Positions 46,510 to 57,306 of a stretch of DNA of 64,000 nucleotides are shown here, one piece after another. Each line of letters starts with the position of its first letter. The first letter of the stretch is position 1. The notes under the pieces were generated by a model that worked only from the letters and a program-made list of their open reading frames with translations, ran no database searches and had not been told where the DNA came from. The stretch covers positions 86,761,866 through 86,825,865 of the forward strand of contig NC_061118.1 in the NCBI RefSeq assembly GCF_002878395.1, written 5' to 3'. The DNA is from Capsicum annuum (lineage: Eukaryota; Streptophyta; Magnoliopsida; Solanales; Solanaceae). Both the position numbers and the translations under genes were made by a program.

Positions 46510-47000
46510 GAAGTAAAGGATAAGTTGACTTTGGCTCTAGTTCTGACTTTGTTGAAAGATAATGATGGGTTTGTGGTTTATTGTTATGTATCTCAGGTTG
46601 GTCTTTTTGCATGTTAATGCAGCATGGGAAGATGATAACCTATGCTTCTAAGCAATTAAAGGTGCATGAGAGGAACTATCCTACTTATGATTTGGAGCTG
46701 TTGGTTGTTGTGTTTGCTTTGAAGATATGGTGGTATTATTTGTATGAGGTCCACGTGGATATCTTTTTTGATCACAAAATATTTACAATATGTGTTCTCA
46801 TAAAAAGAGCTTAATCACAGGTAGAGAAAATGGCTTGAGCTTCTCAAGGACTATGATATGAGTCTTCACTACCATCTAAGTAAAGCTAACATAGTTGCTG
46901 ATGCTCTTAGCAGGTTGTCCACGGGTAGTTTGGATCATGTAGAAAAAAAAATAGAAATTGGTGATAGATATTCATTGCTTGGCAAATCATGGGGTTCATC
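46510..47000 (+). pseudogene. B4 RNase H
   Basis: Open pieces carry [22 protein letters not shown] and Val-Asp-Ile-Phe-Phe-Asp-His-Lys. The Ala-Asp-Ala-Leu-Ser-Arg closing motif is near 46895. A frameshift near 46505 and another near 46610 break it. Confidence 0.82.
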
Positions 47001-47009
47001 TCTTGAACT

Positions 47010-47790
47010 TCAAGCATGGTAGTGTGATGGTGCAAGAAGTGGTTAGATCGTCTATTGGTGTGGAGATTAAGGAGAAACAAGTGTTGGATTCTGCCTTGAT
47101 GAAAATCAAGGGTAGAGTTGGTGAGTAAAAGGTGAAAGATTTTGAGGTTAGCGGCTATGGTACCTTACGATACCAAGGTAGGTTGTGTGTTCCTAATGTA
47201 GGCGGTTTACGACAAAGGATATTGGCTGAGGCACACGAGTCGTGCTATGTTGTCCATCCTAGTTCTACTAAGAAATACCATGATCTTAAAGAGATCAATT
47301 GGTGGAGTGGCATAAAGTTGGACATGGTTGATTTTGTGTCCAAGTGCTTAGTGTGTCAACAAGTTAAGGTTAAGCACATGAGGTCTGATGTGTTGTATAA
47401 AGAGGCTAAGTTTCCTAAATAGAAGTGGGTAGAGATCAATATGGATTTTATTATCAGTGTTCCTCGGTCTTGGAAGTAATTTGATTCAATTTGGGTCTTT
47501 GTGGATAGGATGGATAAGTCTGAGCATTTCTTCCCTATGCGGACAAGCTTTTCAGTGGAGGATTATATGAAGTTTTATCTTTAGGAGATTGTGAAATTGC
47601 ATGGGGTGGCAATTTTGATTAGCTTTTGTGGTATGTAATCTACGTCTCACTTCTTGCGGTCTTTTAAGAAAGGGTTGGGGACTAAGGTGAGTCTGAGTAT
47701 GGCTTTCCACCCACAGTCGGATGGGTAGGTAGAAAGAACTATTCAGACATTAAAAGATATGCTTCAAGCCTGTGTGATTGATTATGGTGG
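47010..47790 (+). pseudogene. B4 integrase zinc-binding region and core
   Basis: 47132-47422 is a well kept HHCC domain (His-Glu...His-Pro...Cys-Leu-Val-Cys-Gln-Gln) ending at a TAG in place of a Trp or Gln codon. The core opens Asn-Met-Asp-Phe at about 47438. The second catalytic motif near 47615 reads Ile-Ser-Phe-Cys-Gly, so its Asp is lost. Codons at about 47482, 47583 and 47635 are stops. Confidence 0.85.
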
Positions 47791-47796
47791 CAGTGG

Positions 47797-48510
47797 GTGG
47801 AGCATCTACCTTTGGTAGAGTTTTCTTACAACAATAAATATCATAAGTGTATCGGTATGGCTCCTATTGAGGCATTGTATGATAGGAGGTACAAATTTCC
47901 TATTGGTTGGTTTGAGCTCAGCGAGGCTTATTTGTTAGGTCTGGATTTGGTTCATCAAGCTATGAAAAAGGTGAATGTGATTCAGGATTGGCTCAAGGTT
48001 ACCCAGATTCGTCAAATGTCATATACAGATGCTAGGCGTAGAGATTTGGAATTTGTAGCTGGGGATAAGGTTTTCCTTAAGGTGTCTTTTATGAAGGGAG
48101 TAGTGCAGTTTGGCAAAAAAGAAAAGCTCAGTCCTCGGTATATTGGGCATTATGAGATTTTACGAAGAGCGGGCAATATTGTGTATGATTTGGAGTTGCC
48201 ATCTAGTTTGAGTTTGGTTCATCTGGTATTTAAAGTTTTTATATTGAGGAAATGCGTTGGTGATTCATCTTCGATTATGCCTTTAGAAGGTTTGGATATA
48301 TCAGATTCTCTATCTTATAAAGAAGTCATGGTTGAGTTATTGGATAGAAAGGTTCGTCGCTTGCGGACAAAGGATGTCGCTTTAGTTAAGGTTCAATGGC
48401 GAAACTACCAGGTGGAAGAGGCCACATGGGAAGCGAAAGAGGACATGAAGTTGAAGCATCCGCTCTTGTTTTCGGCTCTTGATATTCGTGCGGAAGGTAT
48501 GTGTTCTTGA
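47797..48510 (+). pseudogene. B4 integrase C-terminus with intact chromodomain
   Basis: 237 codons open, the best preserved 3' end of any B copy. It starts in the core with Leu-Val-Glu-Phe-Ser-Tyr-Asn-Asn, passes Ala-Gly-Asp-Lys-Val-Phe-Leu-Lys-Val and Leu-Ser-Pro-Arg-Tyr-Ile-Gly, and reaches the chromodomain (about 48337-48463). That domain has Val-Lys-Val-Gln-Trp-Arg-Asn, Glu-Glu-Ala-Thr-Trp-Glu and His-Pro-Leu-Leu-Phe. It ends Ala-Glu-Gly-Met-Cys-Ser, stop. The ATG at 47797 is internal, not a true start. Confidence 0.88.
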
Positions 48511-48671
48511 ACACATCTTTATTTTTGGATTTTGTTAAAGAACAGATTAACATCTTTGCCTCATTGTTTTCAAACTTTGTTAAACGGATGTTTCATAATG
48601 CAATTAACTCTCTGTGTGGTTATCCCTACCTTATCCATCATTCGAGGAAAAATGTTCCTAGTGGGGGATAC

Positions 48672-51000
48672 TGAAGCATCCCAAGTTTGGACCTTTAGAA
48701 AATTCCCACGAATCTCGTTCTTCGGACCTATTACAACTCATGGTATGATCCATAAGCTGGGGTACGAGTGGTGAAGACCCGTCGTAAGCTATGTAATATT
48801 TGTTGGTGTGATGGTCTTTGATACTGGAATGGATACGACTTGAGGGTATGGTCGTAAGGCATGGATACATGTTGTATAGGTGACTCGTAAGGTGGCCAGT
48901 GTTTGATACTCTATTGTTACATTCTCCTACGGATACGGATCATGGGTATGGATAGTATTCTGAGGTTACGACTTGGTTCAATGAGTTGGTTACTGTATAG
49001 TGTTTGATCCATGGTTGAGGATTGGTTACGATTGGGTGGGTATCAACCTGATCCATGGTTGAGGATTGGTTACGATTGGGTGGGTATCAACCGTAAGCTA
49101 GGTTACGACTCGTAAGGTAGTCAGTCTTAACCATATTCGGGTTTTTATGGGATTTAAGTAGGGGTATTTCAGATATTTCCCTACTTACCCTAATAAGGAC
49201 CCACAACTTCTAACACACTTAGTAGGTTATTTACCCTATTATTTAATTCTTAAACACTTAGAATCTCTTCCAAAACATATCATAATTCTCTTAAGTATTT
49301 TTGGGGCAAAGAGTTAGGGTTTCAACTAAGGGATGACTTTGGGGATTGTCTTGGTGAATTTTTTCCATTAATTTTATTGGTTTAAGGTGTGATTCTCTTC
49401 CCTAATTTGTATTTCAATTAATGGCATGGTTATATGGTTGATTTTATGGTTTTTACTTTTGCATTATTTTTGTTTTCAAATCACTGATTTGGGGTTTTCA
49501 TGATAAAGGTTTGGTTATGATTTCATCTACTTTTAATTATGCTTTCTATGCATTAATGGTGGTTTTGGATAATGGAATTGCATGGTAATGGTTTAATGGT
49601 AATGGAATTTGGTTTTGGTTATACTATGCCCCCAAATTGTTTGATTAAATGCTGAAAAAGATATATTTGTTGCATTGACTCTTTTAAAAGGGAAGTCTTT
49701 CTTGTTTTTAGCTTATGCATAAAAATCCAAATGGTTTAAATGGTTTTCAAAGGTTAAGGTTAAATGGCTATGCTTGGGGAGAACATGGTAGTCTCCCAAG
49801 AGGTTAATATGGTAAATAGAAAGGGCACCATGAGTCCTCTTAATCTAAATGGTTTGGCTATGGATAATGCTTGCAAGTATGGTGGTATGAAGATACCACT
49901 GGTTTATCAAATAGCCCTTGTTAATAAATGGATAATTGGATTATTTTGACTTAGTTTTAATTGGGCATTAATGACAGGAAGTGTAAGCTAAGCCGTGGAA
50001 GGTGGCAATACCAGGCGGCTCAAAACCGAACACTTATATTTGCCGATATGAGGGGTCTTCGATGGCCATATGCAAGTGTCATATTTATATTAGAGGGATG
50101 TACTAGTCATCCCAGGGTTATTTCCTGGTCGTGCAACTACACGTATCGAAACCTTTCAACAAGGGGAGCTGAACCCATTTGGCCTGTGGTTGGTAAGACG
50201 GCTTGGCAATACGACCCAGGTTAAGATTTTAAATGGCATGCTAAACCCGGTCCCTTATCCCAGAACTTACATATATGTATGGTTGTTTGCATTAGATGGT
50301 TTTCACTTTGTTTTTATAAATGTTATTACTTTATCCTTATCCTGAGATTCATGCTAGTATTTACCCACTAACCCGTCTATTGGAGGATGTATATCCACGC
50401 TATGCAGGAATCGAACGTTCGACTCCTCCTTCATAGTACTTGATTTGGGCATAACTTATAGGACTGAAGTGGTGAGGTTACATCCTTTCGGAAGGTATCA
50501 TTTCATATTGGATAATCTTAGACTTTTAGTTTCTTTTTGGATATTGGTTTTTGCCATGGTTAGGGCACGTCCTAACTGGATATTTGTATTCTTTTGGATA
50601 GAGGCTTTGTGGTACGTCTGGTTGTTAGAATGGGCTGGATTGATATTGGTGTCTGCCTTTCCATTGGAATAAGATGGGAGGCTGGCATCATTGGACATAA
50701 TTTCTCACTGGTCTATCATATTACATTTAGGGTTTGAATTTCATATTATGTTTCAATATTCTCATTGGTTTTGTATGGTATGGATGATTTGTTTGGTCTG
50801 GACAGACTTGGTTTGGTCGGTTATGGTTGTGACCCTATCCCAAAGTCCTCATAAGAGCATTGCGTAATATTGTTCTATGCTCAAAATTCAGCTCGTTTAA
50901 GGTTGTATAAGTTGGTTGGGTTAGGTTAAGGGGGTGGTCTCCGGTCCTAGGTGGACTTGGGGTGCCCATTACAACAAGGCCCTCGATCCAGGCTGTGTCA
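48672..51000 (+). repeat. B4 3' LTR
   Basis: 2,329 bp. It starts TGAAGCATCC after the purine-rich AGTGGGGGATAC and ends GCTGTGTCA. It carries a 44-bp tandem duplication (49005-49048 and 49049-49092) that the 5' LTR lacks. Confidence 0.9.
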
Positions 51001-51005
51001 CGTAC
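51001..51005 (+). repeat. Right target-site copy of B4
   Basis: CGTAC, partner of CTTAC at 41266-41270. Confidence 0.78.
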
Positions 51006-52247
51006 AAAGGTCAAAGGCTAATTGGTTATGCTAGTGGAGAACATGGTAGTCTTCCAAGTGGTTAATATGGCAAATAAAAAGGGCACTTCAGAGTCCCCTT
51101 AACCTAAATGGTTTGGCTATGGATAAATCTTGCAAGTATGGTTGGTATAACGATACCAATAATAATTGGCCTTGGTAATGATTGATATTTGGATTATTTG
51201 GACATGGTTTTTAATTTGGGCATTAATGGCGGGATGTATAACTAAACCGTAGAAGGTAGAGGTTCTTGGGGGACCAAAACTGGAAACTCATATTTGCCGA
51301 TATGAGGGGTCCTCGATGACCATACGTGATTGTCACATTTTATATTGGACGTATGTACTAGTCATCCCATAGGACATTTCCTGGTCGTGTAGCTATACAA
51401 ACTGGGACTCTTTCAGCAGGGAAAGTTGAACCCATACAACCCATGGGTGTGGTTAAACGGTAGGGTTGCATAACCTAAGAAATTTTTTTAAATGCATTCT
51501 AAACTCGAATTCCCTTTCCCGGAACTTATATATATGCATGGTTGTATGCATCATGGATGGTTTTAATTGGTTGTTTAAATGAAATTACTTTACCCTTATC
51601 TTGAGATACATGTTAGTGGTTATTCGCTAACCCATCCACTGGTGGCTGTATATCCATACAATGCAGGAACCGACCATTTAATGACTGATACGGGGATAAC
51701 ATTTGGATCGAAGTAGTGTTCTTCCTTCTTTTTGGAAGGCTCCATTTCATGATATGGACATTCTTAGACATTTTGTTTTTGTTTTGGACATTGGTTTTGG
51801 CCATAGTTGGGTGCGTGTACCAACCGGATATTTGTATTCTTTTGGATAGAGGCTTTGTGATACTTTTAGGGGTTGGTATGGGTCGGATCGGTATTGGTGT
51901 TGGCCATGGCATTAGAATAAGCAGGAAGACAGGCATCATTGGACATAATTTCACACTATTCCATCATATTACATTTTTGGTTTGATTATCAAATTATGTT
52001 TTGATATTGTCTTTGGTTTTGCATGGTATGGATGGTTGGTTTGGTGCGGGAAGACTCAGTTAGGTTGGTCACTGTTATGACCCTATCCCAGAGTCTTTAT
52101 GGGAGCATTTTTCAATCTTTTTATATGCTCAAAATTCAGCTCATTTAAGGTTGTGATAGGTGGTTGGGTTAGGTTAAGGGGGCGGTCCCCGGTCCTGGTT
52201 GGACTTAGGATGCCTATTATGCCTTGGTCCTAGTTTGGATCGTGATA
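51006..52247 (+). repeat. Array middle LTR, right part
   Basis: It continues the LTR broken at 41270 (AAAGGTCAAAGGCTAATTGG; compare 42302 in B4) and runs to the LTR end GGATCGTGATA. A weak primer-binding site (TGGTATCAGA at 52251-52260) and B5 gag follow. So this LTR is at once the 3' LTR of B3 and the 5' LTR of B5. Confidence 0.88.
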
Positions 52248-52441
52248 AGTTGGTATCAGATATTTAGGTTTATGGTCAACTAGGAAGACCACAATGCCGT
52301 GTCGAGTAGAGTCTCTTTTAGGAGTATGAAGTGTGCCACACTCATAAGAGAGAGGATGGGAGATATTTAGGAATTCTTCACTTTCTTGAAATTCTCAGTC
52401 CTGGAAACTTCTCTAAACCTTGGTTGTTTGTCATTTAGATC

Positions 52442-53600
52442 ATGCCTCCTAGATCTGGAACATAAGGAAATTCTTCCTTCCCTTCTAGGGATAATGCTCA
52501 AGGGCTACCTCCTATGTCTGGAGTATATCTTTGATCTCATGGTCCTATTTTTGATTGTGCTAGAGTTCCTCTTATTTCTTCTACAGCTCCTCAGGTCCCT
52601 TAGGGTAACATGACGAATATGGAGTTTCGTTAGTCTATTCATATTATTACTCAGCTGGTCACTGCTAAGGCTAAGCGGGGTGTGGCTAGTACTTTGTCTG
52701 CTGAGGCCACAAGAGTTGGCCAATTTATAAAGACGGGTCCTCCTACTTTTATGAAGATCTGAGTAGAGAAAGACCCACATGGCTTCCTAGATAAACTGGA
52801 GAAGATATTTCATGTTATGTAGGCTTCAGATGTGGAAGGAGTTAGCTTTGCAGCTTATCAACTCAAAGATGTTGCTTATCATTGGTATGAGGAATGGGAC
52901 AAATATAAGGGTGATATGGAAGAGTAAGAGTTGTAGGAGGACTTTTCTAATACCTTCATGGATCGTTTCTTTCCTTGGTAGTTCAGGGAAGCAAAGATGG
53001 CAAAGTTTGTGAACCTCAGGAAAGGAAGGATGTCTGTGAGTGAATATGCCTTGAAGTTTCATCAGTTTTCAAGGTATGCTCCCTATTTGGTGGCTGATAT
53101 GAAGTCGAGAATGAGTAAAATCCCATTTTGCATTAATAGAGATTTGATTTTGGAGAGAAAGACTACTTTGCTCATTAGGGATATGGACATCTCTAGGTTG
53201 ACAGCTCATATGTAACAGGCTGAGGATGAGAAGGGAAAATAAACAGAATTTGGGGATAGGCAGGAAAAGCAGGGAAGATTTTTATATTAGGGAGGTGCAC
53301 AGTCCCAAGATGGTAGAGATGGTGGAAAGTGGCAGAAAAAGAAGTGGGAGAGTTCTAGTTCCTTCTCTGCAGCTAGTGCGCCTTACCCACAACAATCGGG
53401 CGATAGGAGTCACAAAGGTGGTGATAATTCTAAGGCTTAGGTTGCCCAATCTTAAGTGAGTAAAGGTTAGCCTATTTCTTCATGCCCTCTTTGTTAGTTC
53501 TATGTCGTCCCAATCAGGGATTCTATGAGAAAAGTTAAGATAAGTGCTTTAAGTATGGTCAGGTAGGCCATCGGCTAAAGGATTATTCGGTCAACAAAGT
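52442..53600 (+). pseudogene. B5 gag
   Basis: The ATG at 52442 opens Met-Pro-Pro-Arg-Ser-Gly. Codon 8 is TAA and codon 31 is TGA (52532-52534). A TAG near 52820 matches one in B3 (about 26176). The capsid piece 52997-53215 is open. The knuckle near 53547-53585 reads CFKYGQVGHRLKD, again with Tyr for the second Cys. This uninterrupted copy shows what the B3 gag looked like before A2 landed. Confidence 0.83.
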
Positions 53601-53739
53601 TTCTATGTGGGCGAATAAGATTTTGGTGGCTTCATCTTCTTCCCCTACACTTGGTGATGTGGCATTTGCTTCTATTACTGCTCCTGGTTTTAGTATTGGT
53701 TGGAAGAGGTTGTTTGCTTTGGCATCCTGGCCGGAATCT

Positions 53740-55105
53740 GAGGTATCACCTGATTTTGTTACTAGTACGCTATGACTCTTTTCTCATGATGTATATTCTT
53801 TGCTTGATCCAGGCTCCACTCTATCTTATGTGACTCCTTATATAGCTGGGTCTCTTGGTTTTAATTTGGAAATTATTTTGGATCCATTTTCTATTTCTAC
53901 CCCTATAGGAGACTAGATCATTTTTTAACGTGTCTATAGGGGTTGTGTGGTATATTTTGGTGATAGGAAAACCTTGGTAGATCTATTTGAGTTAGGAATG
54001 GTGGATTTTGATGTAATTTTGGGTATGGACTGGTTGCATTTTTTTTATGCATCTTTAGATGGTCGGACTCATAAGGTCATCTTTAGCTTCCTTGGTGAAC
54101 TGAAAATAGAATAAGAGGGTTGTTCTTTAGCTCCTAGGGGGATATTTATTTCTTATCCTAGAGCTTGAAGGTTAATCTCTAAAAGGTGTCATTATCACTT
54201 GGCCTGCATTAAAAATTTCAACTCGAAAGGTCCTTCTTTACAGTTAGTTCCGGTAGTTAATGAGTTTCCAGAGGTCTTTCTGGATGATCTTCCTGGTGTT
54301 CCTCTGGATAGGGAAATAGTGTTTGGAATTATTTTGCTTTTTGACACTTGTCCATTATCTATTCCTCCATATAAAATCGCTCCAAGGGAACTTAAGGAGC
54401 AAATTAAGGATCTTCTAGATAAGGGGTTTATTCGTCCAAGTGTTTCTCCATGGGGTGCACCGGTATTGTTTGTGCCCAAGAAGGATCATTCCCTTCGGAT
54501 GTGCATTGACTACAGGTAGTTGAACAAGGTAACAGTCAAGAACAAGTATTCTCTCCCAAGGATAGATGATTGTTTGATTAGTTACAGAGTGCCTAGTTTT
54601 TTACAAAGACTGATCTTAAGCTTAAGATTATGGAGGTAGATATCCCTAAGATAGATTTTCATACTCTGTATGGGCATGTTGAGTCCTTGGTGATTTGGGT
54701 TGACCAACGCTTTGGCAATATTTATGGATTTGATGAATAGGGTGTTCAGAAAGTAATTAGATCTCTTTGTCATTGTGTTTATTGATGACATTCTGATGTA
54801 TTCGAGGAGTGAGGTGGATCATGCTAGTCACCTCTGTGTGGTGTTGCAGACCATAAAGGAACAATAATTGTTTTCCAAGTTCTCTAAGTGTGAGTTTTGG
54901 TTGAATGCAGTGACTTTCTTAGGTCATATTATTTTAAGTGAGGGAATAATAGTTAATCCTCAAAAGGTTGCTATGGTGAAGGGGTGGCCTAAGCCCATGA
55001 CTCTATCCGATGTTTGGAACTTCTTAGGTTTAGTCAGGTATTATAGGCGGTTTGTGGAAATCTTCTCATCGATAGTTGCTCCTTTGATTAATTTAACTTA
55101 GAAGA
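53740..55105 (+). pseudogene. B5 protease and reverse transcriptase
   Basis: The protease shows a Gly-Ser-Thr-Leu-Ser-Tyr-Val-Thr block near 53815 and Gly-Met-Asp-Trp-Leu near 54025. The open piece 54199-54519 covers the linker and RT fingers, ending at a TAG after Cys-Ile-Asp-Tyr-Arg. A deletion near 54605-54625 and another near 54690 shorten the palm. The catalytic box Phe-Ile-Asp-Asp is intact at 54778-54789. 54868-55101 is the thumb, with Phe-Leu-Gly-Leu-Val-Arg-Tyr-Tyr-Arg-Arg-Phe. Confidence 0.87.
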
Positions 55106-55600
55106 AGGTTATGATTTCTTGGTCGAATGTTTGTGAGGGGAGTTTTTAGAAGTTGAAGGATAGGTTGACTTCGACTATGATTTTGACTTTGCCGAAAGGC
55201 AATGATGGGCTTATGGTTTATTGTTATGCATCTTGGGTAGGGATTAGTTGTGTTTTGATGCATCATGGGAAGGTGATTGCCTATGCTTCCAAGCAGTTGA
55301 AGGTACATGAGAGGAATTATCCTACTCATGATTTGGAACTGTTGGCAGTTATGTTTACTTTGAAAATATGGCGGCATTATCTTTATGGTGTTCACTCAGA
55401 TATATTTTTGAATAATAAGAGTCTTCAATAGGTGTTCATGCATAAAGAGTTTAATCTCAAGCAAAGAAAATAGCTTGAGATTCTCAAGGATTATGATATA
55501 AGTCTTCCCTATCACCCGAGTAATTCTTACGTGGTTGCTAATGCTCATAGTAGGTTGTCTATGTGCAGTTTGGCTTATATGGAGAAAGGAAAGTAAGAAT
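55106..55600 (+). pseudogene. B5 RNase H
   Basis: 55153-55431 is open with Val-Tyr-Cys-Tyr-Ala-Ser, in which the first catalytic Asp has become [14 protein letters not shown] and Trp-Arg-His-Tyr-Leu-Tyr-Gly follow. Stops occur at about 55430 and 55471. The closing motif reads Ala-Asn-Ala-His-Ser-Arg, so the last Asp is also lost. Confidence 0.83.
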
Positions 55601-56390
55601 TGGTGAAGGATATTCACCACTTGGAAAATCTTGGAGTTCGTCTCTTGGATTCAAAAGATGGTAGTGTGATGGTTCAAGAAGTGGTTCGATCGTCCCTTAG
55701 TGTAGAGATTAAGGAGAAACTAGTGTTGGATCCTGTCATGATAAAAATCAAGAGTGACATTGGTGGGAAAAAGGTGGCGATGTTTGAGATTAATGGTGAT
55801 GGTACTTTGCGGTACCAAGGGAGTTTGTATGTTTCTAATATCGATGGGTTGCGACAAAGGGTTTTTGTTGAGGCGCATGAGTCACGCTATGTTGTCCATC
55901 CTGGCTCGACAATGATGTATCATAATCATAAGAAGATCTATTGGTGGAATGTTATGACGCGAAATGTGGTTGATTTTGTGGCCAAGTGCATGGTGTGTCA
56001 ATAGGTTAAGGTTGAGCACATAAGACTTGGTGGGTTGTATCAAGAAATAAAGTTGCCTGAATGGATATGGGAGATAATCAATATGGATTTTATTTCCAAT
56101 TTTCCTTGGTCTTGGAACCAATTTGATTTGATTTGGGTCATCGTGGATAGGATGACTATGTCAGTTCACTTTTTGCCAGTTAGGAATACTTTTTCGGTAG
56201 AAGATTATTCGAAGTTGTATCTTCAAGAGATTGTGAAGTTGTACGGGGTGTTTGTTTTGATTATTTCTCCAATTAACCTCCCATTTTTTCTGGTCTTTCA
56301 AGCAATGATTGGGGACTAAGGTTAGTCTGAGTACGACTTTTCATCCGTAGTCAAATGGGCAAGCAGAGAGAAGAGATTTAGCCATTATAG
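55600..56390 (+). pseudogene. B5 integrase zinc-binding region and core
   Basis: 55600-56004 (134 codons) is open and holds the HHCC domain (His-Glu...His-Pro-Gly...Cys-Met-Val-Cys), ending at a TAG in place of Gln. 56035-56319 is the first core half, Asn-Met-Asp-Phe onward, with Trp-Val-Ile-Val-Asp-Arg-Met. The second catalytic Asp is lost (Ile-Ile-Ser-Pro-Ile). Confidence 0.87.
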
Positions 56391-56393
56391 GAT

Positions 56394-57145
56394 ATGCTTC
56401 AGGCGTGCGTGATTGATTATGGTGGAAGTTGGGTTGAGCATTTACCATTGGTAGAGTTTTATTACAACAATTGCTATAATTATAGTATTGGTATGGCTCC
56501 TTTTGAGGCGTTGTATGGTAAGAGCTATAGATATCCTATTGGATGGTTTGAGCTTGGTAAGGTGGATATGTTTGGTCCCGATTTGGTCTATTAAGCTATG
56601 GAAAAGGTGAAAGTGATTCAGTATAGGCTTAAGGCTTCCCAGAGTCGCCAAATTTCTTATGCGGATGTTAGGCGTAGAGATTTGGAGTTTAAGGTTGGGG
56701 ACAGGTTGTTCCTAAAGGTGTCTCTAATGAAGGGAGTAGTGCGGTTTAGCAAGAAGAGGAAGATTATCCCTTGATTTGTTGGTCCTTATGTGATTTTGCG
56801 AAGAGTTGGTAATGTTTCTTATAAGTTGGAGTTTCCATCAAGTTTAGGTTTTGTTCATTCGGTATTTCATGTTTCTATGTTAAGGAAGTGTATTGGTGAT
56901 CCTTCTGTGGTCGTTCTTTTTGAAGGGTTGGATATCTCGAATTCTCTATCTTATGAAATGTCTTGGTTGAGATAATGGATAGGCAAGTTCGTTGGTTGCA
57001 TACCAAGGATATGGATTTGGTTAAGGTTCTACGGTGGAACCATAAGGTAGAAGATGATATGTGGGAAGCGGAAGAGGACATGAAGTCCAAGTATTTGTTC
57101 TAGTTTTCTGCTCCTAGAATTCGTGCGAAAGACATGTGTTATTGA
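56394..57145 (+). pseudogene. B5 integrase C-terminus and chromodomain
   Basis: 56394-56594 is the Glu-side core, with Leu-Val-Glu-Phe-Tyr-Tyr-Asn-Asn, ending at a TAA. 56790-56975 carries Leu-Arg-Arg-Val-Gly and Phe-His-Val-Ser-Met-Leu-Arg-Lys. The chromodomain (56975-57110) is frameshifted but keeps Lys-Val-Leu-Arg-Trp-Asn-His-Lys-Val-Glu and Trp-Glu-Ala-Glu-Glu-Asp-Met. Confidence 0.8.
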
Positions 57146-57306
57146 ACACATCTTTATTTTTTGAGTTTGGTAAAGGAAAGATGTATATCCTTGCCTTTTT
57201 GTTTTCAAACATTATTAAAGGGATATTTGAAAATGAAAATGACTCTGTGTGTGGTTGCTCCTACCTTATCCATCATTTGAGGGTGAATGTTCCTAGTGGG
57301 GGAGAA

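Larger units (their letters stand above)
41271..51000 (+). mobile_element. Element B4: Ty3/gypsy with both LTRs, nested in the array's middle LTR
   Basis: 9,730 bp. The LTRs are 41271-43554 and 48672-51000, both running TGAAGCATCCC to G(C/T)GTCA. The order is PBS, gag, protease/RT, RNase H, integrase, chromodomain. Removing the element and one target-site copy joins 41270 to 51006 exactly as an unbroken B LTR reads (compare 42290-42310). The LTRs differ far more than those of A2, so it is an older insertion. Stops and lost residues make it non-functional. Confidence 0.92.
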
